From: an uncultured Nitrospinaceae bacterium
GTDB taxonomy: Bacteria > Nitrospinota > Nitrospinia > Nitrospinales > VA-1
Length of the DNA: 9,127 bases
Direction: 5' to 3'
NCBI GenBank assembly: GCA_913043155.1
Contig: CAJWLY010000048.1
Location: 1 to 9,127, forward strand
In this document: positions 1-6,567 of the stretch, one piece after another
Numbering within the stretch: the first letter of the stretch is position 1
Layout of the letters: every line of letters begins with the position of its first letter
Translations under genes and position numbers: made by a program
Notes under the pieces: model-generated
Seen by the model: only the letters and a program-made list of their open reading frames with translations
Databases searched by the model: none
What the model was told of the DNA's origin: nothing

Positions 1-746
1 TTTCCCGATTCCTGATCGACCGCCACAATAGCGCCGTTGAATTGGGCCTCTCCGGCAGCGGTTTCAAAACGTTTCGGCAGTCGAGTGCGAAACCGGCTAA
101 TCGCCATCTCGGTCTTGACGCCGATCACCGAGTCGATGGGTCCAGTCATCCCGGCGTCTGTCAAGTAAGCCGTGCCGTTGGGCAAAATTTCTTCATCAGC
201 GGTTTGGATATGCGTGTGACTCCCGACCACTGCGCTCACTCGGCCGTCTAAGTAGCGTCCCATCGCAACTTTCTCCGAAGTCACCTCAGCATGCATATCA
301 ACAAAAATAACATTTGTATTTTCGCGCAGCCGTTCGATTTCCTCATCGGCCCGTTTAAACGGGCAGTCTATCGAGTCGATGAACACGCGGCCCATAAGGT
401 TGAGAACCCCTATGGTCATACCACTATCGGTCCGAAAAAGATAACTTCCCATGCCAGGAGTCTCAGTCGGGTAATTGGCTGGTCTCAAGATACGGGAGTC
501 GACATCCAAGTGTTTGATGATTTCGCGCTTGTCGAAAATATGGTTGCCCGAAGTTAGGACGTGGATTCCCAACTTGAAAAGATCATTCGCCGTTTCAGGA
601 GTTAAACCGAATCCGCCAGCCGCATTTTCCGCGTTACCGACACAAAGTTGCACCGAATGTTCTTCAATCAAACCAGTAAGCACTCGACTCAGCGCAGCGC
701 GACCAGGCTTGCCAACAATATCCCCGATGAAAAGAATGTTAACCAT
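1..746 (-). CDS. ymdB: YmdB-family metallophosphoesterase (TIGR00282-like), partial at the 3' end
   Basis: My translation of the reverse complement gives an uninterrupted 248-codon frame that leaves the window at its left edge. The family is about 260-265 residues, so only a short C-terminal piece should be missing. It opens MVNILFIGDIVGKPGR. The di-metal phosphoesterase ligands are all visible: D9 in GDIVG, E40-N41 in NAENAAGG, N68-H69 in SGNHIFD, H152 in DMHAE, and H177 and H179 in GSHTHIQT. The Bacillus subtilis homologue hydrolyses 2',3'-cyclic nucleotides and affects biofilm and nanotube phenotypes; a cytosolic phosphodiesterase role here is inferred from the family. The ATG lies 12 bases after the rny stop and has no clear Shine-Dalgarno sequence, so translation is probably coupled to rny. 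The rny-ymdB pairing is conserved in many bacteria and supports the call. Confidence 0.93.
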   Translation of the reverse strand, partial: MVNILFIGDIVGKPGRAALSRVLTGLIEEHSVQLCVGNAENAAGGFGLTPETANDLFKLGIHVLTSGNHIFDKREIIKHLDVDSRILRPANYPTETPGMGSYLFRTDSGMTIGVLNLMGRVFIDSIDCPFKRADEEIERLRENTNVIFVDMHAEVTSEKVAMGRYLDGRVSAVVGSHTHIQTADEEILPNGTAYLTDAGMTGPIDSVIGVKTEMAISRFRTRLPKRFETAAGEAQFNGAIVAVDQESG

Positions 747-758
747 AAGCAAGAAGAA

Positions 759-2345
759 TCAGCGGGCTATTTCTACAAACCGGGTTTCGCGAACCACGGT
801 GATTTTGATTTCACCCGGATATGTCACTTCCTTTTCGATACGCTTGGCAACATCCTTGGCGAGTAAATTCGCCTGGTCATCGCTAGTTCCATCGGGAACG
901 ACGATGATACGCACTTCGCGCCCGGCCTGGATAGCATAGGTCTTTTCCACACCCTTGAAGGAATCGCCTATTTCTTCAAGCTTGGTCATCCTTTTCACAT
1001 ACGTTTCGAGCATTTCCCGTCGCGCGCCAGGGCGCGAGGCTGAGATGGCATCTCCAGCAAGTACCAGCACTGCGTAGAGTGATTCGGGTTCCACATCCTC
1101 ATGATGCGCGGCGATGGCGTTAACGACATACTTATGCTCGTTGTAGCGGTTAGCCACATCCACACCCAGCTGAGTGTGCGTTCCATCGGTCTGCTGGTCG
1201 ATGGCTTTTCCGATATCGTGGAGAAGTCCGGCCCGTTTGGCAAGCTGAACATCGAGTCCCAGTTCTGCCGCCATGTACCCGCACACATAAGCCACTTCCT
1301 TAACATGTTCCAGAACATTCTGGGTGTAACTGGTACGGTACTTAAGCCGGCCCAGCATATTGACCAGTTCCTTATTGATGTTGTCTATTTCTAATTCGAC
1401 GACGGCCTGTTCGCCCGCCTCTCGAATCTGCTGGTTCACTTCCTTACGGCATTTATTGACAACGTCTTCGATACGCCCGGGATGAATTCGCCCGTCGATC
1501 GTAAGTTTCTCCAAAGCACGCCGTGCCACCTCACGCCGAATCGGATTGAACCCAGAAAGTACTACCGCTCCCGGGGTATCGTCGATAATGAGATCAATGC
1601 CCGTTGCCTGTTCCAAGGCGCGGATGTTGCGTCCTTCGCGTCCAATGATACGTCCCTTGATCGCATCGTCGGGAAGCTCAACCACCGAAACCGTACTTTC
1701 AGCGACATGATCGGATGCCAGCCGCTGAACCGCCATGGTGATGATCTTACATGCCTCCTCATTGGCATGTTTCTTTGCGTTCTCTTCTATCTTCCTGACC
1801 TCTTTGGAAGCTTCCAGATGAGCTTCATCGACCACCTTCTTCTTGATCTCTTCCCTAGCCTCCTCGACAGTTAAGGAACTAACGACTTCAAGCTTCTTAA
1901 TCTCTTCTTGAATAAGCCCCTCATATTGATCTTGTTTAGCCTGGGTCTCCTCACGGCTTTTATTCGCCTCTTCTATCTTGCGCGTCAATTCTTTCTCAAG
2001 TTCGCGGGTCTTCTCAAATGAAATTCTCAGTTCGCCCTCTTTCGCACGCGAAGTCCGTTCCTGCACTCGAACTTCTTCCCATTTTCCTTGTAACTCTTTT
2101 TCCACTTGAAGTTTGGCGGCCAAGCCCTGTTCCTTAACTTCAACCACGGCGGATTTCAGCAGATTTTTAGCTTCCACTTCCGCTTCTTCGATAATCTTCT
2201 GTTTCCTCGCCTCCGCTTCCTTAACCTGATATTGGCTAATCAACTTGCGCAGAAAAAACCCTATTAAATATCCAATCACCGCCACCAGAAACACTCCAAT
2301 GAGCAGAGTGAAAAGACTGACTTCGAATGTTGTAAAAATATCCAT
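759..2345 (-). CDS. rny: Ribonuclease Y
   Basis: Membrane-anchored endoribonuclease that starts decay of many mRNAs. The 528-residue length is typical of the family. Domains in order: an N-terminal membrane segment (about residues 8-32) followed by basic residues; a long charged coiled coil (about 40-210); a KH RNA-binding domain with the GRIIGREGRN signature at 231-240; and an HD catalytic domain with the metal-binding pair H376-D377 in LLHDIGKAID. HHED at 414-417 and GDAISASRPGARRE at 431-444 are also family hallmarks. The start is supported by the membrane segment directly after it and by a GCGAGGAT Shine-Dalgarno sequence a few bases upstream. It begins 25 bases after fthC and ends 12 bases before ymdB, so the three genes are probably one transcription unit. 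No catalytic residue appears lost. Confidence 0.98.
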   Translation of the reverse strand: MDIFTTFEVSLFTLLIGVFLVAVIGYLIGFFLRKLISQYQVKEAEARKQKIIEEAEVEAKNLLKSAVVEVKEQGLAAKLQVEKELQGKWEEVRVQERTSRAKEGELRISFEKTRELEKELTRKIEEANKSREETQAKQDQYEGLIQEEIKKLEVVSSLTVEEAREEIKKKVVDEAHLEASKEVRKIEENAKKHANEEACKIITMAVQRLASDHVAESTVSVVELPDDAIKGRIIGREGRNIRALEQATGIDLIIDDTPGAVVLSGFNPIRREVARRALEKLTIDGRIHPGRIEDVVNKCRKEVNQQIREAGEQAVVELEIDNINKELVNMLGRLKYRTSYTQNVLEHVKEVAYVCGYMAAELGLDVQLAKRAGLLHDIGKAIDQQTDGTHTQLGVDVANRYNEHKYVVNAIAAHHEDVEPESLYAVLVLAGDAISASRPGARREMLETYVKRMTKLEEIGDSFKGVEKTYAIQAGREVRIIVVPDGTSDDQANLLAKDVAKRIEKEVTYPGEIKITVVRETRFVEIAR

Positions 2346-2370
2346 CGTTATCCTCGCCTTCCCATATCAA

Positions 2371-2997
2371 TTAACCCTCGGCGCCCGGTAAACCCAGACA
2401 TGTGAGGGATTGGGTTTCTGTAATCACAAACTGGACCGGCATGTCAAAATCCATCCGGGGAATCGAATCCAGAACCTGAAAATCGAACCCGATCCCAACC
2501 CGGACCGCTTCCGCAGGAATCCGTTTTAGCAGCCTGTCGTAGTAGCCAACTCCGTATCCGATACGACCACCACTGGAGTCAAACGCCAATCCCGGCGCCA
2601 CTACTAGGTCAAGCCGGGAGGGAGATGAAATCTCCCGCCACTGGGGAGCCGGCTCCTGAACCCCATATTCGCCGCGTACAAATTCAATTTCCAGATGCGG
2701 AATCCGCGCAACCTGCAATCGACCCTCTTCCTTATCCACCAAGGGCACAAAAACTTCCTTGTTCAACCGAAAGGCTTCCCGGATCATGTCCCCGGTTTGC
2801 ACCTCCTCGAGCAAGGAAAGAAAAAAAAAGATCGCCTCAGATTTTCGGAACGCCTCAAGTTCAAACAGTCGGCGGGCAATTTGGCGGCTTTTTTCGATTC
2901 GCTCAAAATCGTTAAGTCCGTCGCGCATCCGAATCATTTTCTCCCGGATCACAGCTTTCGCCCGGGCAACCAACTCTGGCTGAACGGCTGATCCCAT
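2371..2997 (-). CDS. fthC: 5-formyltetrahydrofolate cyclo-ligase (methenyltetrahydrofolate synthetase)
   Basis: ATP-dependent conversion of 5-formyl-THF to 5,10-methenyl-THF, which returns the storage folate to the one-carbon pool; cytosolic. The 208 residues fit the family (about 180-210). Visible signatures are YGVQEP at 111-116 (the G-[IV]-x-E-P substrate-side motif), the APGLAFD block at 134-140 followed by RIGYGVGYYDRLLKR at 145-159 (the glycine-rich ATP-binding motif), and GIGFDFQ at 168-174. The basic N-terminal helix with KAVIREKMIRMR is also typical. The ATG is preceded by GAAGGTGAG at suitable spacing. It sits downstream of 6S RNA, as ygfA does in Escherichia coli, and upstream of rny. 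It may be expressed by readthrough from the 6S promoter and from the candidate promoter at 3254-3227. Also called ygfA. Confidence 0.95.
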   Translation of the reverse strand: MGSAVQPELVARAKAVIREKMIRMRDGLNDFERIEKSRQIARRLFELEAFRKSEAIFFFLSLLEEVQTGDMIREAFRLNKEVFVPLVDKEEGRLQVARIPHLEIEFVRGEYGVQEPAPQWREISSPSRLDLVVAPGLAFDSSGGRIGYGVGYYDRLLKRIPAEAVRVGIGFDFQVLDSIPRMDFDMPVQFVITETQSLTCLGLPGAEG

Positions 2998-3369
2998 GAT
3001 TAGCTCTCACCTTCAAGGCATCCGGCGCAATTCTTAAACACGCGGACCAACGCAAAATATAGCTTCAATCTCTGTTGAGGAAAAAGTGCGGCGAGGATTT
3101 TAACCGCTGACTTCAGATACGAGCAAAGTCGAACCTAGGGGTGAGTTGACGAAACATTACGACCGGAAGATCCCGGATAAGAATCCACACAGAAAACGAA
3201 CTCCTGCAGAAAAAAAAGCGGATTAATTTATAGTAACAAACAAAACCATGTCCATCGTTTTGCTTAGAATCGTCACCGAGGAAAAAATGAGCCACAATCA
3301 ATTCCCCACACAAACAACCCAGCCGACTTAAAAAAACTCCAAACACCCGTGCTCTCCACTTTTCCCGAC
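2998..3369. other. Non-coding leader region between 6S RNA and fthC
   Basis: Only short, unconvincing open frames occur here, without recognisable domains. On the minus strand the stretch contains several T-tracts, a candidate sigma70 promoter at 3254-3227, and a weak GCGG/CCGC hairpin at 3107-3088 followed by ACTTTTT that could act as an inefficient terminator or attenuator ahead of fthC. From the candidate promoter the fthC leader would be about 220 bases. I did not recognise a known riboswitch, including the THF type. Confidence 0.5.
3227..3254 (-). promoter_or_regulatory. Candidate sigma70 promoter for fthC-rny-ymdB
   Basis: On the minus strand, TGGACA (3254-3249, 5 of 6 matches to the -35 consensus) is separated by 16 bases from TATAAA (3232-3227, 5 of 6 to the -10 consensus). 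Predicted initiation is near 3220, leaving a leader of roughly 220 bases before the fthC ATG. The surrounding DNA is A/T-rich, so chance matches are possible. Confidence 0.4.
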
Positions 3370-3391
3370 AAAAAACGGGAGCTTTACCCGC
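3370..3391 (-). terminator. Probable Rho-independent terminator of 6S RNA
   Basis: On the minus strand CGGG and CCCG pair around a 7-base loop (TAAAGCT), and flanking G-U and A-U pairs extend the stem to about six pairs. A run of six T follows. It lies 25-45 bases past the inferred 3' end of 6S RNA, where a terminator or processing signal is expected. The stem is short, so termination may be partial, which would allow readthrough into fthC. Confidence 0.45.
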
Positions 3392-3415
3392 TGCCCCCCC
3401 GACAAAAATATTCTT

Positions 3416-3610
3416 AACTTCCCCGCAGCACCGTGCAAAAACCTTTTTTTGAACCTGTCAAGGACAGGTGGGATATCCGTATACCGCTTTAGGCTTCCTT
3501 CCGGAGAAGGCCTGCACACCACGGCAGCTTATCAATCCCATTCACAAAATGTTGGCTCAAAAAACACAACTTTTACACCAGCACAGCAGGGAAGCGAAAC
3601 CCTCTTTCCC
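3416..3610 (-). ncRNA. ssrS: 6S RNA
   Basis: 6S RNA binds sigma70-RNA polymerase by mimicking an open promoter and tunes transcription in stationary phase. The evidence is structure plus position. A long closing stem joins CTTCCC (3594-3589) plus the following TGCTGTGCTGGTG to GCACGGTGCTGCG plus GGGAAG (3436-3419). Inside it, TGGGAT (3540-3535) pairs with ATCCCA (3474-3469). The apical hairpin is CCTTC-TCCG-GAAGG, followed by AAGCCTAAA, which resembles the AAGCCUUAAA element of E. coli 6S RNA. On the 3' side of the central bubble, a perfect ACCTGTC/GACAGGT hairpin (about 3469-3453) occupies the place of the small E. coli hairpin. The inferred length of 185-195 bases matches the E. coli RNA (184). 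The gene lies between zapA and fthC, the classical location. The ends are estimates: the 5' end is placed from the upstream promoter, and the 3' end from the closing stem. Confidence 0.88.
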
Positions 3611-3616
3611 TAGCCA

Positions 3617-3646
3617 ATCCTAACACAAAGGCCCTATCTTCAACAA
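3617..3646 (-). promoter_or_regulatory. Candidate promoter of 6S RNA
   Basis: Just after the zapA stop, the minus strand reads TTGTTG (3646-3641), an 18-base spacer, then TAGGAT (3622-3617) preceded by TGT, an extended -10 element. Predicted initiation is near 3610, a few bases before the closing stem of the RNA. The -35 match is poor (3 of 6), so the call rests mostly on the extended -10 and the position. Confidence 0.4.
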
Positions 3647-3649
3647 GGC

Positions 3650-3958
3650 CTAACTGCGAGAAGAACCTTTGTTTTTAATGGTTTCAAGCGAGCCTTCTAA
3701 GCTCCGGATCATTCCACCGAGGCGTTGGTTTAAATCGTCCTTGCCACCTTTTTGCCCCTGCTTCATCTCCAGAAGTTCCTGCCCCAGATTCAATGCGGTC
3801 AGAACGGCAAGGTCGATGGTTGAAGCCTTGCCCTTGGTTTTAGATAATTCATTCATTTTCGAATCCACCAAAGCCGCCAATTCCTGGGCTTTCACAGTGG
3901 AGGACTCGGTTTTAATCTTATAAGTTTTCCCGTAAATTGTAATCTGCTCTGAGGCCAT
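3650..3958 (-). CDS. zapA: Cell division protein ZapA
   Basis: ZapA binds FtsZ in the cytoplasm and bundles protofilaments, stabilising the Z-ring. The protein has 102 residues from this ATG, the usual size. The N-terminal MASEQITIYGKTYKIKT matches the family's beta-strand opening (I-x-[IV]-x-G-x-x-Y-x-[IL]). It is followed by the helix AQELAALVDSKMNEL and the conserved STIDLAVLTALNLGQELL, then a polar coiled-coil tail. An in-frame TTG at 3967, overlapping the upstream stop as TTGA, would add three residues. I prefer the ATG because the conserved domain begins immediately after it. Neither start has a good Shine-Dalgarno sequence, so coupling to the preceding gene is likely. Neighbours are a ZapB-like gene upstream and 6S RNA downstream, a combination typical of zapA loci. 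Confidence 0.92.
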   Translation of the reverse strand: MASEQITIYGKTYKIKTESSTVKAQELAALVDSKMNELSKTKGKASTIDLAVLTALNLGQELLEMKQGQKGGKDDLNQRLGGMIRSLEGSLETIKNKGSSRS

Positions 3959-3963
3959 AACAG

Positions 3964-4242
3964 TCAAACAAAATCCATTTTTTCGATCTTCTGAAGAGCG
4001 TTTTGCACCTTCAGCCGAACGGCAGACCGTTCTTTTTCCAGCTTTCGATGCGACGCTTCCAACTGTCTACGCGTGCTCAGTGTTTCCTTGGCTATCTTGT
4101 TCTCCGCAATCATCCTCTTTTTCTCCTGTTCTAATTCACGGAGACGGTTCTCGAGGCGGATATTTTCCTCATGGAGACCCTTCACTCCTTCGACAATCAC
4201 GGCGACCAGCGTTTCCAGTTTTTTTATCTTTTCCATAGACAT
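3964..4242 (-). CDS. ZapB-like coiled-coil protein
   Basis: The 92-residue protein is almost entirely a predicted amphipathic coiled coil, with leucine/isoleucine heptads from about residue 5 to 87 and abundant Glu, Lys and Arg. It has no membrane segment and no catalytic motif. Size and layout resemble ZapB, which links ZapA at the Z-ring to other partners, and similar short coiled-coil genes precede zapA in delta-type bacteria. Sequence identity to ZapB cannot be judged by eye, so the function is inferred from context. The first ATG has AGGAT seven bases upstream as a possible Shine-Dalgarno sequence; a second in-frame ATG lies two codons later. The stop at 3964-3966 touches the possible TTG start of zapA, implying coupled translation. 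Confidence 0.75.
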   Translation of the reverse strand: MSMEKIKKLETLVAVIVEGVKGLHEENIRLENRLRELEQEKKRMIAENKIAKETLSTRRQLEASHRKLEKERSAVRLKVQNALQKIEKMDFV

Positions 4243-4248
4243 GCCCGG

Positions 4249-4278
4249 ATCCTAGCACCGGGCAAAGGGAGGTGTCAA
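4249..4278 (-). promoter_or_regulatory. Promoter of the ZapB-like gene and zapA, abutting the start codon
   Basis: A perfect TTGACA (4278-4273), an 18-base spacer and TAGGAT (4254-4249) preceded by TGC (extended -10) lie on the minus strand in the 82-base gap after pheT. Only six bases separate the -10 box from the ATG at 4242. Initiation at the usual distance would therefore fall on or next to the start codon and give a leaderless or nearly leaderless mRNA. The -10 box overlaps the AGGAT Shine-Dalgarno candidate, which could serve only transcripts reading through from pheT. Confidence 0.5.
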
Positions 4279-4324
4279 TCGGCAATACCCAGAAGCAACT
4301 CACTAGGGCATAAAGTTATATTAG

Positions 4325-6418
4325 TCAACTTCTTAAGGTTGCACCCAACTGACTGGAAAGGGTTTTTACGATCTTTTCAAATATGGGATTTACCTCTTCG
4401 TCGGTGAGGGTCTTGTCGGCAGACTGAAAAGTCAGGGCATACGTGAGGCTTTTTTTTCCTTCCTGGATTTTTTTACTATCGAAATGATCGTACAATTCCA
4501 CCCGTTTGAGAAGCGGAGCTCCTGCCTGAGAAATCCGGTCAGACACTTCCCCGGAAGACACAACCTTGTCGATTAGTATAGATATATCGCGATACGTTTC
4601 CGGGCACTTGGGGAGAGCGGCGAACCGCACTGGTCCTGACAAAGCGTCTATCATCCTGTCGAAATCCAGTTCAAACACAACACTGCATTTGGGTAGTTCG
4701 TATTGGCGGATCACACCGGGAGACAACTCGCCAAAATAACCGCAGACCGAACCTCCCACCGAAAGTTCCACGCTCTTCCCCCGAAGCATATAGGGTCTCC
4801 CAAAAGCAATCTGCTCTGTCAGTTCCAGCTTGAACTGAGCAGCTACGGAATCCAAAATTCCTTTCAAGTCGTAGTAATCATAACTTTTCCCGGTTGTTTT
4901 CCACACGCTGCTTTCGTATACCCCGGCAGCCAATCCGGCGAACGCAATCTTTTCCACGCGTTTTCCCTGTCTACCGCACAAAAAGATGTGCCCCAGTTCA
5001 AATATCTTGACCTGCTTCTGCCCCCTGCTCAGGTTGCGAACCGCCGACTGGATCAGGCCGGGCACAAGACTCGGACGCATGACCCCCATATCTGAGCTGA
5101 TCGGATTGCTTAAAGAAACGGTTTCCATCTCCTCTTCGGCAAGAGCTGACTGAAACTGCACGGCGCTTTCCGGATCTATGAAGCTATACGTGAGGATTTC
5201 GAAATACCCAAGGTGACTCAGTATATCCTTGACTTTGCGAACGGCGGATTGTCTCGGCGTGAACCGTACCGGGCTGATCCGCACAGCCGGACTCGTCACT
5301 TTAATCTTATCGAATCCATGCAAGCGGACCACTTCTTCAATGAGGTCAATCTCCCTTTTCACCGCGGGGCGAAACGATGGAACCTCCACACAAAACGTTT
5401 CTCCTCCATCCAAACCGGAAACATTCATTCCCAGCCGGAGTAGATAATCCTCAATCTGCTCTGCGGAAAGCGAACAACCGAGAACCTGGTTGAGCCGCGA
5501 AATACGGAGTGTTGCGCTCTGTAAGGACACCGGAGAAGGGTACACATCGACGCGCCCTTTTCTGATTTTTCCTCCCGCCAGTTTCTGAATGAGCAGAGCA
5601 GCCCGGGCCTGAGCACCGATCACACCCTCGATATCCACACCCCGCTCAAAACGCATGGAGGAATCGGTTCGAAGACCATATTTTTTCGCCCCCTTTCGCA
5701 CCGTCACCGGATCGAAACAAGCACTTTCCAACACAACATGCCGCGTAGATTCGGTGACCTGGCTATTGGTTCCACCCATAATCCCCGCTAGCGCCACAGG
5801 TTTCCCCGCATCAGCGATAACCAGAGCTTCTTCGCCTAGCTTGAGCTCAGTTCCATCAAGACTGGTGAACAGCTCGCCCTTCCCGGCATGACGCACAATG
5901 ATTCTCGATTCGTCCAACAGATCGCGATCGAAAGCGTGCAGAGGCTGGCCATATTCCATGAGCACAAAATTCGTGACGTCAACGATGTTGTTGACCGGGC
6001 GAAGTCCGATCGCCGTCAGGCGATCCACCAACCACTTCGGCGATGGGCCGGGTTTTACATCTTCGATGACCATACCGGAATAGCGTGAACACAATGCTGG
6101 CGCACGGTTCTCAACGGTAAATCCATCCTCGACCCGGGTGGGTCCCCAAACTTTTTCTAGTTCCGTTTCAGGCTCGGGAAATGTGCACGGCTTATCGATA
6201 AGAGCCGCGACTTCCCGGGCAACACCGAAGTAACTGAGACAATATCCACGGTTGGGAGTTACATTGAGTTCCAGAACGTCTACTGGTGTACCGTCGGCGA
6301 GCTCCACCGTCTCCCTTGCTTCGATCTCAAGTCCGGCCATCGTCAGAAGATGCCCCATCTTTTCGGCGCTGACATCGAAATCAACGTACTCTTTCAACCA
6401 GTCCAATTGGATTTTCAT
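4325..6418 (-). CDS. pheT: Phenylalanine--tRNA ligase beta subunit, short form lacking the tRNA-binding OB-fold
   Basis: Beta subunit of the (alpha-beta)2 enzyme that charges tRNA-Phe; cytosolic. At 697 residues it is about 100 shorter than E. coli PheT (795). The N-terminal block MKIQLDWLKEYV...MAGLEIEA is intact, but residues 37-50 go almost directly into LNVTPNRGYCLSYFGVARE. The EMAPII-like tRNA-binding (B2) domain normally between them is absent. The rest is in order: B3/B4 editing domain (about 105-290, with VDVTNFVLMEYGQPLHAFD at 146-164), B5 (about 300-372, ending EIDLIEEVVRLHGFDKI), the catalytic-like core (about 385-590) and the C-terminal anticodon-binding FDX-ACB domain (about 603-697, PKCPETYRDISILID). 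The start has AGAAG eight bases upstream. No pheS lies next to it: the upstream neighbour is divergent rnr. The reading frame is uninterrupted. Confidence 0.97.
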   Translation of the reverse strand: MKIQLDWLKEYVDFDVSAEKMGHLLTMAGLEIEARETVELADGTPVDVLELNVTPNRGYCLSYFGVAREVAALIDKPCTFPEPETELEKVWGPTRVEDGFTVENRAPALCSRYSGMVIEDVKPGPSPKWLVDRLTAIGLRPVNNIVDVTNFVLMEYGQPLHAFDRDLLDESRIIVRHAGKGELFTSLDGTELKLGEEALVIADAGKPVALAGIMGGTNSQVTESTRHVVLESACFDPVTVRKGAKKYGLRTDSSMRFERGVDIEGVIGAQARAALLIQKLAGGKIRKGRVDVYPSPVSLQSATLRISRLNQVLGCSLSAEQIEDYLLRLGMNVSGLDGGETFCVEVPSFRPAVKREIDLIEEVVRLHGFDKIKVTSPAVRISPVRFTPRQSAVRKVKDILSHLGYFEILTYSFIDPESAVQFQSALAEEEMETVSLSNPISSDMGVMRPSLVPGLIQSAVRNLSRGQKQVKIFELGHIFLCGRQGKRVEKIAFAGLAAGVYESSVWKTTGKSYDYYDLKGILDSVAAQFKLELTEQIAFGRPYMLRGKSVELSVGGSVCGYFGELSPGVIRQYELPKCSVVFELDFDRMIDALSGPVRFAALPKCPETYRDISILIDKVVSSGEVSDRISQAGAPLLKRVELYDHFDSKKIQEGKKSLTYALTFQSADKTLTDEEVNPIFEKIVKTLSSQLGATLRS

Positions 6419-6460
6419 TCAATGTTCTTCTATTTTGGAATCGTGCTAAATAAAAGAGGA

Positions 6461-6489
6461 ATTATATGGGAACCGAGAACAAAAATCAA
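6461..6489 (-). promoter_or_regulatory. Strong sigma70-type promoter for pheT
   Basis: On the minus strand TTGATT (6489-6484, 4 of 6) is separated by exactly 17 bases from a perfect TATAAT (6466-6461). Predicted initiation near 6454 leaves a leader of about 36 bases. It lies in the 149-base divergent region with rnr and indicates that pheT heads its own operon. I saw no phenylalanine-codon leader peptide or attenuator in this short leader. Confidence 0.7.
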
Positions 6490-6512
6490 AAGTGGCAGGA
6501 CCAGTCATAAAG

Positions 6513-6542
6513 TTGATTGGACAGCGGATTCTGGGATATAAC
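6513..6542 (+). promoter_or_regulatory. Candidate promoter for rnr
   Basis: TTGATT (6513-6518, 4 of 6) and TATAAC (6537-6542, 5 of 6) are separated by 18 bases. Predicted initiation near 6549 gives a short leader of about 19 bases. It is back to back with the pheT promoter, with the -35 boxes about 24 bases apart, so the two could compete or share a regulator. Confidence 0.5.
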
Positions 6543-6567
6543 AATTTGAACAACCTTTCCGAGCGCC

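Noticed and set aside
475..939. 154-codon plus-strand frame
   Set aside because: Antisense to the ymdB and rny coding sequences, whose catalytic motifs are clear; no Shine-Dalgarno sequence or domain.
1482..1874. 130-codon plus-strand frame opposite rny
   Set aside because: Shadow of the KH and coiled-coil coding region of rny; no independent evidence.
2998..3220. THF riboswitch ahead of fthC
   Set aside because: Considered because fthC is a folate gene, but I could not find a matching conserved core or pseudoknot by eye.
3113..3346. 77-codon minus-strand frame in the fthC leader
   Set aside because: Low-complexity cysteine/phenylalanine-rich translation with no family resemblance, in A/T-rich DNA carrying promoter-like sequences; probably not coding.
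3480..3515. Resemblance to the SRP RNA (4.5S) tip, from TCCGGAAGGAAGC
   Set aside because: The short string matches SRP RNA domain IV, but the 5' strand lacks the partner sequence for the SRP internal loops. The surrounding stems, the AAGCCTAAA element, the 3' hairpin and the zapA-fthC position all fit 6S RNA instead.
3328..3522. 64-codon minus-strand frame across the 6S RNA 3' half
   Set aside because: It runs through the 6S apical hairpin, 3' stem and terminator; the RNA structure explains the sequence better.
3629..3651. AGGCC/GGCCT hairpin right after the zapA stop as a terminator
   Set aside because: The stem is only 5 bp with a 13-base loop and is followed by TTGTGTTA rather than a T-tract; it also overlaps the candidate -35 of 6S RNA.
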